Source of the DNA: Hyunsoonleella flava
Lineage (GTDB): Bacteria > Bacteroidota > Bacteroidia > Flavobacteriales > Flavobacteriaceae
Length of the DNA stretch: 64,000 nt
Assembly: GCF_004310325.1 (NCBI RefSeq)
Contig: NZ_SIRT01000009.1
Coordinates: 62,001 to 126,000, forward strand
Direction: 5' to 3'
The notes under the pieces were generated by a model. The model was not told the DNA's origin. It worked only from the letters and a program-made list of their open reading frames with translations, and ran no database searches. This document shows positions 33,809 through 44,021 of the stretch, piece by piece. Each line of letters opens with the position of its first letter. The first letter of the stretch is position 1. Made by a program: the position numbers and the translations under genes.

Positions 33809-33816
33809 TATCTTTG
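33809..33816 (+). promoter_or_regulatory. Probable -7 promoter element upstream of the small membrane protein
   Basis: TATCTTTG is a perfect TAnnTTTG match 21 bp upstream of the ATG at 33838. Confidence 0.5.
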
Positions 33817-33837
33817 CGGTATAATTATTAAAAGTAT

Positions 33838-34026
33838 ATGAAATACGCTAAGTTTTTTCAATTTGTTTACTTAGTCTTTGCAGCATTATTTATTTATGAT
33901 GCAATTTCAAAATATTCTGCAAATGGGGAAATTGCTTATCCTTCAATATTATTGGGGATTACGGCAATTTTCATGTTCTTCTTCAGAAGAAAGTTTATGA
34001 AAAAATTTGAAAATAGAGACAAATAA
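33838..34026 (+). CDS. Small two-span membrane protein of unknown function
   Basis: 62 residues with two membrane segments (about 9-24 and 36-50) and a basic C-terminus (FRRKFMKKFENR), which places both ends in the cytosol. Its stop is directly followed by the ATG of the CBS-domain protein (no gap), so the two are coupled. I do not recognise a family; a small accessory subunit is possible. Confidence 0.7.
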   Translation: MKYAKFFQFVYLVFAALFIYDAISKYSANGEIAYPSILLGITAIFMFFFRRKFMKKFENRDK

Positions 34027-35316
34027 ATGACACTTTATGTTGTTATAATTGTATTGTCTTTAATTCTTTCTGCATTCTTTTCTGGGATGGAGATTGCTTA
34101 TGTGTCCTCTAACAAAATTCATATTGAAATTGAGAAGAAGCAAGAAGGCATTCTCGCTACTGTTTTAAGACGATTAACTGCAAAACCATCAAAATTTATT
34201 ACCACTATGCTTATTGGAAACAATATTGCACTAGTGATTTATGGATTTTTTATGGGAGATGTTTTGGTAAACTGGTTTCAAACGCTATTGCCCACTAATA
34301 ATACCTTCGTTAATTATTTATTGACTGACTTAAGCTTATTAACACAAACCGTTATTTCTACGTTTGTTATTTTAATCACGGCAGAATTTTTGCCAAAAGT
34401 GTTTTTTCAGATTTACGCCAACACACTTGTAAAAGTTTTGGCAATTCCGGCCTACATCTTTTATGTACTATTTACTTGGATATCAGATTTTGTAATCTGG
34501 ATATCAGATTTGGTTTTAAAGTATTTTTTTAAAACCGAGGGTGACAACATTCAAATGGCATTTTCTAAGGTTGAACTTGGGAACTATATTAGCGAACAAA
34601 TGGAATCTGTTGAAGCGCATGATGAGATAGATTCAGAGATTCAAATCTTTCAGAATGCATTGGAATTTTCAGAGGTGAAAGCAAGGGAAGTCATGGTGCC
34701 CAGAACTGAAATTATTGCTGTTGAAATCAATGACACCGTAAAATCTCTAAATAGTTTGTTTACTGAAACTGGCTGCTCCAAAATATTGGTGTATAAAGAC
34801 TCAATAGATGATATTTTAGGATATGTACATTCCTTTGAGCTGTTTAAAAAACCAAAGACCATCAAATCTATTCTTCTACCTGTAGAGTTTGTGCCAGGAA
34901 CCGTTTTGGTGAGCGATGTATTAAATATTCTAATAAAAAAAAGAAAAAGTATTGCTGTGGTTTTAGATGAGTATGGAGGAACTTCTGGGATAATGACAGT
35001 GGAAGATATTGTTGAAGAACTATTTGGTGAAATTGAGGATGAACATGATACTGTTGTGTTCAAAGAACAACAAATAGACGATGAAACCTACCAGTTTTCA
35101 GCAAGAATGGAGGTAGATTATATTAATGAAACCTATAAAATTAATCTTCCAGAAGATGAAAACTATGAAACCTTGGGAGGGTTAATCGTAAATCATACCG
35201 AAGAAATTCCCCAAAAGGATGAAGTTATTGCGATAGATGCTTTCGAATTCACAATTTTAGAAGTTTCCAATACTAAAATTGATTTAGTAGAGGTTAAACT
35301 TATGAACGAAGATTAG
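34027..35316 (+). CDS. CNNM/CorC-type membrane protein (hemolysin family)
   Basis: 429 residues. An N-terminal CNNM (DUF21) domain with several membrane spans (about 1-165) is followed by a tandem CBS pair (about 205-325; VMVPRTEIIAVEI and LDEYGGTSGIMTVEDIVEE) and a CorC_HlyC domain (about 345-425; YETLGGLIVNHTEEIPQKDE). Such proteins act in magnesium or cobalt efflux; the name hemolysin is historical. GldE of flavobacteria belongs to the same family but normally adjoins gldD, which is absent here. Confidence 0.88.
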   Translation: MTLYVVIIVLSLILSAFFSGMEIAYVSSNKIHIEIEKKQEGILATVLRRLTAKPSKFITTMLIGNNIALVIYGFFMGDVLVNWFQTLLPTNNTFVNYLLTDLSLLTQTVISTFVILITAEFLPKVFFQIYANTLVKVLAIPAYIFYVLFTWISDFVIWISDLVLKYFFKTEGDNIQMAFSKVELGNYISEQMESVEAHDEIDSEIQIFQNALEFSEVKAREVMVPRTEIIAVEINDTVKSLNSLFTETGCSKILVYKDSIDDILGYVHSFELFKKPKTIKSILLPVEFVPGTVLVSDVLNILIKKRKSIAVVLDEYGGTSGIMTVEDIVEELFGEIEDEHDTVVFKEQQIDDETYQFSARMEVDYINETYKINLPEDENYETLGGLIVNHTEEIPQKDEVIAIDAFEFTILEVSNTKIDLVEVKLMNED

Positions 35317-35496
35317 ATGTTTTACCCTTCAAAGGTTCAACTAGCAATAATTGCCTGTTTCTCCTTTTATTATTTGATATAAAATGGTATTTTCGCGCAC
35401 GATATTTTTTCAAACATCAATATTAAAATTTGATATTGAAGCATTAGTTGAAGAATTGATAAAAAATAGCTCAACGACTTAAAATTTACAAAGCAC

Positions 35497-37638
35497 ATGG
35501 CAGTTTTAAATAAAATTAGACAACGCTCATTATTTTTGATATTAATTATTGCATTGGCATTATTTTCCTTTGTATTAGCAGATTTGTTTAGAAATAGCGA
35601 TGCACTTTCAGCAAGGTCACAAAATACCGTGGCAACCATTAATGGTAAGGACATCAATCGTGAGGACTTCTTGAAAAAAGTGGAAATTATGCAGCGTCAA
35701 ATGGGGCCAAATGCTACAAGTACACAGGTAATGAACCGTGTTTGGGATCAAGAGGTAAGAGAAGCTGTCTTGTCCGCTCAATATGAAAAATTAGGAATTT
35801 CAATTGAGAAAGACCAAATGCGAGATTTATTAAAGACTGCCTTGGCTGGTAATCCGCAATTCTCAAACGAAGCAGGGATATTTGATGAGGGTAAATTGAA
35901 CGAGTACATTGCTAACTTAAAAAACACTTCAGAAGAACAATACCAAAGCTGGATAAACTACGAACAAAATGTTGCTGCAAATGCATTACAGCAAAACTAT
36001 TTTAATTTAGTTAAGGCTGGTTTAGTGGGCACTCTTGCTGAAGGGGAGTTGGAGCATCAGCTAGAAGGAAATAAGGTAGATATTAAATTTGTGCAAATAC
36101 CTTACACTAAAATTGCCGATAGTACTATTTCGGTTACTAAATCAGACATACAAGCATATATTAAAGATCACAAAAGTGAGTATGAAGTTGAAGCTTCTAG
36201 GGATATTAAATTTGTTGAATTTAAAGAAACGGCAACTGTAGGTGATGAAAATGCTATAAAGGATGACCTTAAGGTTTTTAAAACAGGAAGAATAAAAGAT
36301 AAAGATGGAAGAACTGATCCTATAGACGCGTTTTCAGCTGTAGAGAATCATGAAGAATATATCAATTTAACTGCAGAGTCGGACGTGAAGTTTCAAGATC
36401 GCTTTGTTTTTAGAGAAAGTTTTTCTGGGATTGTTGTAGATAGTATTTATAATCTAAAGAAAAATGAAGTTTATGGACCTTATAAGGATAATGGTTACTT
36501 CAAATTAACCAAAGCAATTGGATTCAAAAAGATTTTAGACTCAATCGAATCTAGTCATATTATTGTTCCTTTCTTGGGTTCTAGAGCAGCTACTGCCGAA
36601 ACTATTTTGACTGAAGAACAAGCAAAGGCGAAGGTGGATAGTTTGCTTCCGTTGGTGAAGAATAATAAAGCTAAATTTAATGAAGTGGCCAACGAGATAA
36701 ATACTGATGGATCAAAAGGAAATGATGGGAGTATTGGTTGGGTACGTTACTCTACATTTAATCCATTGGCTTTTGATCCAGCATTTGCTAAATTTTTATT
36801 TGACAACAAAAAAGGTTCAGTGGATATTGTGAAATCTCAATTCGGATATCATATTATAAGAATTGATGACAAAAGACATGAAAAAGAAGGTGTTAAGGTA
36901 GGTACAATTGCTAGAAAGATAGAACCTTCTGAAGAAACCATAAACGCTGTTTTTAGAGATGCTTCAAATTTTGAGATTAAAGCAAAAGAAGGTGATTTTG
37001 AAGAAGTAGCAAAAGCAAACAATTATGCGGTTCGTCCGGTAAATGGTGTGAAAGCTCTTGATGAGAACATTCCCGGTATTGGTAATCAAAGACCTATAGT
37101 GCGTTGGACGTTTGAAGATGAGGCCGAGATAGGCGATATAAAGCGTTTTACAATTTCAGGAGGATATGTAGTGGCGCAACTGGTTGCAAAACACGAGGAA
37201 GGTTTAATGGCTGTAGAAGATGCTTCGGCAACAGTATTGCCTAAGATAAGAAAAGAGCGTAAGGCTGAAATGATTAAAGAACGCGTTACGGCAACTACTT
37301 TAGAGGATGTTGCTACTGCCGAAAACACAACTGTTAGAACAGCTCTAGCGGTGAATATGAAAAACCCTACCATTTCTGGTGCAGGTAGAGAGCCAATGGT
37401 TGTAGGTGCTGCATTTGCCCTGGAAGAAGGCGAAACTTCAAAACTAATTTCAGGAGAAAGAGGTGTGTACATGGTGCAGGTTACTAAAAAAACACCAGCG
37501 GTGGAATTGGAGAATTACCAATCGTTTGCAAATAGAGTAGAGACCCAAAAGTCTAGTGTTGTAAACTCGAAGTTGTACAATGCACTAAAGGATGCAGCTG
37601 AAATTGAAGATAATAGAGCTGAACTTCAAATACAATAA
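35497..37638 (+). CDS. PpiD/SurA-like periplasmic peptidyl-prolyl isomerase
   Basis: 713 residues, anchored by one N-terminal span (about 12-31, LFLILIIALALFSFVLADLF), with the chain in the periplasm. A SurA_N-like chaperone region covers about 40-230; a parvulin rotamase domain covers about 340-460 (SHIIVPFLGSR, DGSIGWVRYSTF, KSQFGYHIIRIDD). A second substrate-binding region and a degenerate rotamase-like part follow. It likely helps fold outer-membrane proteins leaving the Sec channel. It is followed by a bidirectional terminator shared with the GHMP kinase gene. Confidence 0.9.
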   Translation: MAVLNKIRQRSLFLILIIALALFSFVLADLFRNSDALSARSQNTVATINGKDINREDFLKKVEIMQRQMGPNATSTQVMNRVWDQEVREAVLSAQYEKLGISIEKDQMRDLLKTALAGNPQFSNEAGIFDEGKLNEYIANLKNTSEEQYQSWINYEQNVAANALQQNYFNLVKAGLVGTLAEGELEHQLEGNKVDIKFVQIPYTKIADSTISVTKSDIQAYIKDHKSEYEVEASRDIKFVEFKETATVGDENAIKDDLKVFKTGRIKDKDGRTDPIDAFSAVENHEEYINLTAESDVKFQDRFVFRESFSGIVVDSIYNLKKNEVYGPYKDNGYFKLTKAIGFKKILDSIESSHIIVPFLGSRAATAETILTEEQAKAKVDSLLPLVKNNKAKFNEVANEINTDGSKGNDGSIGWVRYSTFNPLAFDPAFAKFLFDNKKGSVDIVKSQFGYHIIRIDDKRHEKEGVKVGTIARKIEPSEETINAVFRDASNFEIKAKEGDFEEVAKANNYAVRPVNGVKALDENIPGIGNQRPIVRWTFEDEAEIGDIKRFTISGGYVVAQLVAKHEEGLMAVEDASATVLPKIRKERKAEMIKERVTATTLEDVATAENTTVRTALAVNMKNPTISGAGREPMVVGAAFALEEGETSKLISGERGVYMVQVTKKTPAVELENYQSFANRVETQKSSVVNSKLYNALKDAAEIEDNRAELQIQ

Positions 37639-37665
37639 AAACACAACTAAAACTAACTAAAACTG

Positions 37666-37696
37666 AAAAGTCTCATTTTTAAAATGAGACTTTTTT
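37666..37696. terminator. Bidirectional terminator between the ppiD-like and GHMP kinase genes
   Basis: AAAAGTCTCA (37666-37675) pairs with TGAGACTTTT (37685-37694), A-rich on one side and T-rich on the other, between two convergent genes; it overlaps the end of the minus-strand gene. Confidence 0.9.
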
Positions 37697-38606
37697 ATTT
37701 TAAAATCATATCGGTATAAGGTATTACTGTATCAAAACCTTTTTCGTGAAAGTAATTTGTGGGATTGGTTTCAGAACACACCAAAACAAAGTCGCCTCCC
37801 CAAGCACCAAGACTTTTTATTGCACCGTCAAAATCATTAAAATAGAGAGATTGTACTGTGTGTTGTTTAGTTGTTGCTGCTATTATCTTTTCATGAGCGA
37901 ATATCAACTCTTGAAATTGATTTAAGTTTTTGCACAAGGTTATCGCTTTCGTAATGGCATTTATATCGGCAATAATAGGTGTTAAATCAGCTTTTAAAGC
38001 CTTGTAATGGGCAATACCCTCTCTACTGTTTTGCTTTTTATTTAGAAAAACAAAGTAAAGGTGCTCCTTAAATGGCGGATTAAAATCTACTTGGGTTACA
38101 ATAGGTGCTTTATTGTTCAATTGGTAGGTGATTGGTGTATCATGTTGAGCGCAAGCAATATCATATCCACTGCCTCCAAAGGTGTGTTCTAATAATTGAA
38201 ATGCATCAACATGTGCCCATTGCGCCATATTATTGATTAAGGTGGACGAGGTGCCAAGTCCCCAGTTTTTTGGAAAGTCTAAATGTGTTTCAACCTTGAA
38301 ACCATTTTCAGATGACAGGAAATTTTCATCTAAAGACCGCGCTGCTTGTAATATTTGCTGTAGTCTTTCTGATGTATCGTCATCCTGAAGTTGAGTCAGA
38401 ATCTCGAAATTATTCAAGCCAAATTTACCCTCGAACCAAATATTTTTTTTGTGATCAAAACTCTGCCAATCCATATGTTGTGATTTAACTGATTCAACAT
38501 GAAGTGATTGTCCATATTTGGTAGGAATAGCTAAAGCAACGGCGCCATCAAGAACTACGTATTCTCCTGTTATTAATAATTTACCGTTACTTTTAAATGT
38601 TTTCAA
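37695..38606 (-). CDS. GHMP kinase, probably a mevalonate pathway kinase
   Basis: 303 residues. It opens FKSNGKLLITGEYVVLDGA, the substrate-binding start of GHMP kinases; the ATP loop reads NWGLGTSSTLINN (near residue 110) and a further conserved stretch GGSGYDIACAQHDTP is near 145. Its position 20 bp downstream of HMG-CoA reductase on the same strand indicates mevalonate or phosphomevalonate phosphorylation towards isopentenyl diphosphate. Which of the two steps it performs cannot be decided from sequence alone. Confidence 0.8.
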   Translation of the reverse strand: MKTFKSNGKLLITGEYVVLDGAVALAIPTKYGQSLHVESVKSQHMDWQSFDHKKNIWFEGKFGLNNFEILTQLQDDDTSERLQQILQAARSLDENFLSSENGFKVETHLDFPKNWGLGTSSTLINNMAQWAHVDAFQLLEHTFGGSGYDIACAQHDTPITYQLNNKAPIVTQVDFNPPFKEHLYFVFLNKKQNSREGIAHYKALKADLTPIIADINAITKAITLCKNLNQFQELIFAHEKIIAATTKQHTVQSLYFNDFDGAIKSLGAWGGDFVLVCSETNPTNYFHEKGFDTVIPYTDMILK

Positions 38607-38626
38607 TATGATGGATTAGAGCGTGA

Positions 38627-39946
38627 TTAATTGCGTAAGTTTTTCAGAGCTTGCACTACAGCATTATGAGTTACAGTTTCCGTTTTAAAATGCTCAACTA
38701 AGTTTTGTTTTTCAGAATCGGTAGCTCCAAACTGATTTAAAATATTTATCAGATGCATTTTCATGTGTCCTTGTTGAATACCAGTAGTTGTAAGAGAGCG
38801 TAGCGCTGCAAAATTTTGGGCTAAACCAGCAACTGCTACAATTTGCATTAACTCTTTTGCCGAGGGTTTATCTAATAATTCCAAAGCTAACTTAACCAAC
38901 GGATGTAAGCCTGTTAGTCCGCCAACGGTACCTAGAGCTAATGGTATTTCCATCCAAAATGTAAATATACCATCCTTAACTTCAGCATGCGATAAACTAC
39001 TATATGAACCATTTCGAGAAGCATAAGCATGTACACCAGCTTCCACAGCTCTAAAATCGTTGCCCGTTGCTAAAACTACAGCATCAATGCCATTCATAAT
39101 GCCTTTATTATGCGTAACTGCACGATACGGTTCTATTTCTGCTATCTTTACAGCCTCAACAAATTTACTAGCAAAAGCGTCACCTGAGACACCGTTGTTT
39201 TCGGATAATTGTTCAACAGGACAACTAACTTCGGCTCTCACTATACAATCAGGGACATAATTGGATAAAATACTCATTACTACATCAATATGCCTCTCAT
39301 CCTCGGCAAAGCCGTCAAAATCCAATGCACCGCTTTTAAACGTTTTTGCAAATTGTTCTAAACATGAATTGATGAAATTAGCACCCATGGCATCCAATGT
39401 TTCAAAAGAAACGTGCAGTTGGTAATAGTCTTTAATAGCTTCAGTTTTATCCCGCAATTCAATATCTAAAATACCACCACCGCGTTTTTCCATATTTGCG
39501 GTAATATGTTTTGCTTCTTCAATTAATCGGGGTTTTATAAATGCGAAATATGATGATAAGTGTTGCTGGTTTCCATTGAATTTAAAATGAACCTGTCCTA
39601 TTTTTTTTGTAGAAATTACTTCAGCTGTAAAACCACCTCTATCTAACCAAAATTTAGCGGCTTTACTAGCGGCCGCCACAACAGAACTTTCTTCGATAGC
39701 CATGGGTATGGTATACGTTTTACCGTTGATTAAAAAATTTGGCGCTACACCTAGTGGTAAATAATAGTTGCTTATGGTGTTCTCAATAAACTCATCATGT
39801 AATTGCTGTAATTTTACATCAGTATTCCAGTATTGCATTAAAACACCCTTGGCATTCCTGTTATTTGGGAAATACGTATCAACTATCCAATCAATTTTGT
39901 CAGATTTTGAGAGTTTAGAAAAACCAGAAATTGTTTTGCTCATCAT
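38627..39946 (-). CDS. Hydroxymethylglutaryl-CoA reductase, class II (degradative type)
   Basis: 439 residues. Converts HMG-CoA to mevalonate. Catalytic residues of the class II enzyme are visible: Glu in PMAIEESSVVAAASKAAK (near 83), Lys in HNKGIMNGIDAV (near 277), Asp in ATGNDFRAVEA (near 290) and the His in QGHMKMHLINILNQFGA (near 393). Although named degradative, Bacteroidetes use this class for isoprenoid synthesis; the adjoining kinase supports that. Start preceded by a perfect -7 element. With ispB nearby in the window, isoprenoid supply is represented at both ends. Confidence 0.93.
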   Translation of the reverse strand: MMSKTISGFSKLSKSDKIDWIVDTYFPNNRNAKGVLMQYWNTDVKLQQLHDEFIENTISNYYLPLGVAPNFLINGKTYTIPMAIEESSVVAAASKAAKFWLDRGGFTAEVISTKKIGQVHFKFNGNQQHLSSYFAFIKPRLIEEAKHITANMEKRGGGILDIELRDKTEAIKDYYQLHVSFETLDAMGANFINSCLEQFAKTFKSGALDFDGFAEDERHIDVVMSILSNYVPDCIVRAEVSCPVEQLSENNGVSGDAFASKFVEAVKIAEIEPYRAVTHNKGIMNGIDAVVLATGNDFRAVEAGVHAYASRNGSYSSLSHAEVKDGIFTFWMEIPLALGTVGGLTGLHPLVKLALELLDKPSAKELMQIVAVAGLAQNFAALRSLTTTGIQQGHMKMHLINILNQFGATDSEKQNLVEHFKTETVTHNAVVQALKNLRN

Positions 39947-39960
39947 AGCGTTTTAAAGTG

Positions 39961-39968
39961 CAAAGATA
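39961..39968 (-). promoter_or_regulatory. Probable -7 promoter element of the mevalonate operon
   Basis: The minus strand reads TATCTTTG, 14 bp upstream of the HMG-CoA reductase start; a TTG lies 23 bp further upstream (39992-39994) as a possible -33. Confidence 0.55.
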
Positions 39969-40179
39969 CTACTCTTGGCAAGAAAATTGAACAACTAAGT
40001 AAACCGCATGATTTAACTGTTAATAATTTCGGTTAATTACATAATTTTTAGTAAACTTGAAATCGGTTTATGAATTAAGTAGTTTTTTCGGCTAAATGTC
40101 TATGATTTGTAATTTTATTTTAATGAAATAATTAGAAGTGGAAGTTGATAAACTATCGAAATAAGATAATGACGAACGT

Positions 40180-42411
40180 ATGAACTTTTTAAAATTAGCC
40201 CTTTGTGTTTGCCTTTTCCTTTCTCTATCACTAAATGCGCAAACTAAAGAAATTACCCTAGAAGATATTTGGAGTGGTGCTTTTAGAACTGAAAGAATGG
40301 ATGTATTGCATTCCATGAAAAACGGACAGCGCTATTCTGTTTTAAACTTTGATAGAGCAACACGATCAACATCCATTGATATTTACGATTACAAAACACT
40401 TCAGAATGTAAAAACCTTGGTGTCTTCTAGAGATATTCCAGAGTTAAATTATTTTACTGATTATACTTTTAGTGACGATGAGCAAAAGGTCTTGTTGGTA
40501 ACTGAGGAGGAATCCATTTACAGACGTTCGTCTTTAGGGTATTATTACGTGTATGATATTGACGATAAAACAGTTACCAAGGTTTCTGATGATAAAATAC
40601 AAGAGCCTACATTTTCGCCTGATGGCAATAAAATAGCATTCGGTTTTGAGAACAATTTATATGTGAAAGATTTAGGTTCAAATAAGGTTACTCAGTTTAC
40701 GTTTGATGGCGAAAAGAATAAAATTATAAACGGCATAGCAGATTGGGTTTATGAAGAAGAGTTTTCCATAGTACGGGCTTTTGATTGGAATGTAAACAGT
40801 AATAAAATTGCGTTCATTCGTTACGATGAAACTGATGTGCCTGAATTTTCCATGGATATATATGGCACAGAATTATACCAAAAACAGCAGGTGTTTAAAT
40901 ACCCAAAAGCAGGAGAAAAGAACGCTGAGGTATCACTTCATTTATATGATGTTGAGAAGGATAAACTTTCTGATATAGAAGTTGATAAAGCATACATGGA
41001 CTTTTATATTCCAAGAATTGAATGGACAAATGATGCCGATGTGTTGAGTGCGCAATTTATGAACCGTCAACAAAATGAACTGGACCTATGGTTTATAAAT
41101 GCAGAAACCAATACTTCAGAAATAGTACTTGCCGAAAAGGATAACGCTTATATTGATATTACCGATAACCTCACGTTTTTAAAAGATAATAGTTTTATTT
41201 GGACAAGTGAGAAGGACGGGTACAATCATATTTACCATTACGATAAAGATGGAGATTTAATCAATCAAGTAACCAAAGGAAACTGGGAAGTCACAAATTA
41301 TTATGGCTATGACGAAGATCGTAAAACTATTTTTTATCAATCTACAGAAAATGGTTCCATCAATCGGGATGTTTACAGTATAAAGTTAAATGGAAGAAGT
41401 AAAGAGCGATTAACCAAAACAAATGGCACAAATAGTGCGTCTTTTAGCGCAGGCTTCTCTTATTTCATAAATACATTCTCAAGTGCCACCACACCACCAG
41501 AGTACACTTTAAATAGTGCTTCATCAGGAAATCTCATCAAAAGCATAAAGGATAACGACAGGTTGGCCCAAAAACTTTCAGAGTTTACAACCTCAAAAAA
41601 GGAGTTCAGTACCATACATGTAAATGGAAATGACCTGAATATGTGGATGCTAAAACCTGTAAATTTTGATGCTTCTAAAACATATCCATTGTTTATGACA
41701 CAGTATTCTGGCCCGGGGTCGCAATCGGTTGCTAATAGTTGGAACAGTACAAATGATTATTGGTTTCAAATGTTAGCTCAAAAAGGTTACGTTGTGGTGT
41801 GTATTGATGGTAGGGGCACAGGTTTTAAAGGAGCCGCCTTTAAAAAAGTTACACAGAACGATCTTGGTAAATATGAAGTTGAAGACCAAATTCAAGCAGC
41901 CAGACAATTAGGAGAGTTGCCCTATATTGATGCAAATAGAATAGGTATTTGGGGTTGGAGCTACGGCGGATTTATGAGTAGCAACTGCCTATTTAAAGGT
42001 AACGATGTATTTAAAATGGCAATTGCTGTTGCACCAGTTACAAGCTGGCGTTTTTATGATACCATTTACACAGAGCGCTATTTAAGCACACCACAAAACA
42101 ACCCTGATGGTTACGATGATAATTCGCCTATAAACCATGTGGATAAACTAAAAGGTGATTTTCTTTTGGTTCATGGCACTGCCGATGACAATGTACATGC
42201 TCAAAATACCATGCGATTGGTAGAAGCATTGGTGCAAGCCGATAAACAATTTGATTGGGCAATGTACCCAGATAAAAACCATGGTATTTACGGTGGCAAT
42301 ACGAGAAAACACCTCTATAAAAAAATGACTAGCTTTATCAACGAAACCTTGGGAGATAAAATTAAGCAACCTAAAGAAGAAGAAAAGGTTGAATCGAATA
42401 TAAAGGGATAA
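40180..42411 (+). CDS. Dipeptidyl peptidase IV (S9 family), exported
   Basis: 743 residues with a signal peptide (about 1-20, SLNAQ). An N-terminal beta-propeller carries DWVYEEEF near residue 190, the Glu pair that holds the substrate amino terminus in DPP IV. The C-terminal alpha/beta-hydrolase has the nucleophile in GWSYGG (Ser about 594), Asp in HGTADDNVH (near 670) and His in NHGIYGG (near 702). It cleaves X-Pro or X-Ala dipeptides from peptide amino ends in the periplasm. The two genes that follow on the same strand are POT peptide transporters, the first only 22 bp away, so release and uptake appear coupled. Confidence 0.93.
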   Translation: MNFLKLALCVCLFLSLSLNAQTKEITLEDIWSGAFRTERMDVLHSMKNGQRYSVLNFDRATRSTSIDIYDYKTLQNVKTLVSSRDIPELNYFTDYTFSDDEQKVLLVTEEESIYRRSSLGYYYVYDIDDKTVTKVSDDKIQEPTFSPDGNKIAFGFENNLYVKDLGSNKVTQFTFDGEKNKIINGIADWVYEEEFSIVRAFDWNVNSNKIAFIRYDETDVPEFSMDIYGTELYQKQQVFKYPKAGEKNAEVSLHLYDVEKDKLSDIEVDKAYMDFYIPRIEWTNDADVLSAQFMNRQQNELDLWFINAETNTSEIVLAEKDNAYIDITDNLTFLKDNSFIWTSEKDGYNHIYHYDKDGDLINQVTKGNWEVTNYYGYDEDRKTIFYQSTENGSINRDVYSIKLNGRSKERLTKTNGTNSASFSAGFSYFINTFSSATTPPEYTLNSASSGNLIKSIKDNDRLAQKLSEFTTSKKEFSTIHVNGNDLNMWMLKPVNFDASKTYPLFMTQYSGPGSQSVANSWNSTNDYWFQMLAQKGYVVVCIDGRGTGFKGAAFKKVTQNDLGKYEVEDQIQAARQLGELPYIDANRIGIWGWSYGGFMSSNCLFKGNDVFKMAIAVAPVTSWRFYDTIYTERYLSTPQNNPDGYDDNSPINHVDKLKGDFLLVHGTADDNVHAQNTMRLVEALVQADKQFDWAMYPDKNHGIYGGNTRKHLYKKMTSFINETLGDKIKQPKEEEKVESNIKG

Positions 42412-42433
42412 TACTAACTAATCAACATAATTT

Positions 42434-44008
42434 ATGGCAACATCAACATTAAAGCCACACCAAAGAGAACTATTTGGACAACCTATTGGGCTATATATTT
42501 TATTCCTAACGGAAATGTGGGAGCGTTTTTCATACTATGGCATGAGGGCGCTTTTAGTTTTATATATGACAACATCTACTCTTGGCGATGATGCTAGAGG
42601 AGCTGGTTTAGGCTGGACAAGTAAGGAAGCTTTAGCGCTTTACGGCTGGTATACCATGCTTGTGTATGTAATGTCTATTCCTGGAGGAATGATTGCAGAT
42701 AAACTCATTGGCCAGAAAAAAGCGGTACTATGGGGAGCTATAGTGTTGTGTTTAGGGCACGGCGTTCTAGTACTTACTGATATTTGGGCGTTTTACACAG
42801 GTTTAGGTCTCGTTATTTTAGGTGTTGGCTTGTTGAAACCCAATATCTCTACTATGGTTGGAGGTTTATACAAAGAAGGAGATATCAGGCGAGATAAAGG
42901 GTTTAGTATCTTTTATATAGGTATTAACTTGGGGTCTTTATTGGCGACAATGATTGTTGGTTTAGTTGTTGCTGAATGGGGTTGGCATGCTGGTTTTGGT
43001 CTTGCTGGAATTGTAATGGTTTTAGGTTTGATAAATTATATCGCGGGACAGAAATATCTAACACAAGTTGGTAATTATGAACCACCTAAAGCAGATGACG
43101 CAGACGAGGTTTCCTATGGCAAATTGTATTCAAAATTGTTTAGCTCTCCAAAGCAACTATCAATTGCTGGGGTATTATTAGCAGCATCGTTGGTAGGATG
43201 GTATTTTATGGACTGGGGATATGGATTGTTATTCGTTTTTCTTACTGCTATTGCAGCGTTGTTAATGATGATTTATAAAGAATTAGAGACTCAAGTCTAC
43301 AAAGATCGTTTCCTAGTACTATTATTATCATTTATAATGGTTATAATCTTTTGGGGTGCTTTTGAACAAGCTGGAGGTTTGATGAATTTATATACAGAAA
43401 GTAACACTGACAGAAACTTTTTTGGATTGTTTGAGATACCGACAGTGATGTTTCAAAGTTTAAATGCAGGTTTTATAATAATGTTTGCAACATTAGTTGC
43501 CAGCATTTGGGCAAAACGCAAGTTAAAAGGAAAAGAGGCATCATCATTATTTAAAATGGCTTTAGGTATTATTATTATGGGCTTTGGTTTCTTGTTTATG
43601 GTATTTGCTGCCATGGAATTTCAGAAATCCGGAACGTCAAGCATGATTTGGTTAGTGTTAGCCTATTTGTTTCATACCATCGGTGAGCTATGTATATCTC
43701 CAGTTGCGCTGTCTTTTATTACTAAGCTCGCTCCAATAAAATATGCGTCTCTAATGATGGGTGTTTATTTTGCTTCAACAGGCTTAGGAAATAAAGTGGC
43801 TGGTATCGTTGGTGAGTCGGCTTCAGATTATGGAGAGTATGCTGTATTTCTTGGTATTCTGATCTTTACTGTAATTATTGGAGGCTTGTTTATTCTTCTT
43901 TTAAAACCACTTAAGCGATTAACGCATGGTGCTGAAGATAATGAGCGCATGATGCACAATGACGAAACAGAAGGTTTTGAGCTAGCTGATCCAGAAATCA
44001 ACGATTAA
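42434..44008 (+). CDS. POT family peptide:proton symporter (first of two)
   Basis: 524-residue inner-membrane MFS carrier of the proton-dependent oligopeptide family. The signature TEMWERFSYYGMRALLVLY (near residue 26; ExxER-x-YYG) is present, as is the PTR2 FYIGINLGSLLATMI near 160, with about 12-14 membrane spans. POT carriers take up di- and tripeptides with protons. It follows dipeptidyl peptidase IV by 22 bp and is followed by a paralogue 13 bp later. Confidence 0.93.
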   Translation: MATSTLKPHQRELFGQPIGLYILFLTEMWERFSYYGMRALLVLYMTTSTLGDDARGAGLGWTSKEALALYGWYTMLVYVMSIPGGMIADKLIGQKKAVLWGAIVLCLGHGVLVLTDIWAFYTGLGLVILGVGLLKPNISTMVGGLYKEGDIRRDKGFSIFYIGINLGSLLATMIVGLVVAEWGWHAGFGLAGIVMVLGLINYIAGQKYLTQVGNYEPPKADDADEVSYGKLYSKLFSSPKQLSIAGVLLAASLVGWYFMDWGYGLLFVFLTAIAALLMMIYKELETQVYKDRFLVLLLSFIMVIIFWGAFEQAGGLMNLYTESNTDRNFFGLFEIPTVMFQSLNAGFIIMFATLVASIWAKRKLKGKEASSLFKMALGIIIMGFGFLFMVFAAMEFQKSGTSSMIWLVLAYLFHTIGELCISPVALSFITKLAPIKYASLMMGVYFASTGLGNKVAGIVGESASDYGEYAVFLGILIFTVIIGGLFILLLKPLKRLTHGAEDNERMMHNDETEGFELADPEIND

Positions 44009-44021
44009 AAACATACCAATA

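Noticed and set aside
34476-34514. Short direct repeat (GGATATCAGATTT twice)
   Set aside because: It lies in the CNNM coding region and encodes a repeated membrane-segment motif (WISD), so coding explains it.
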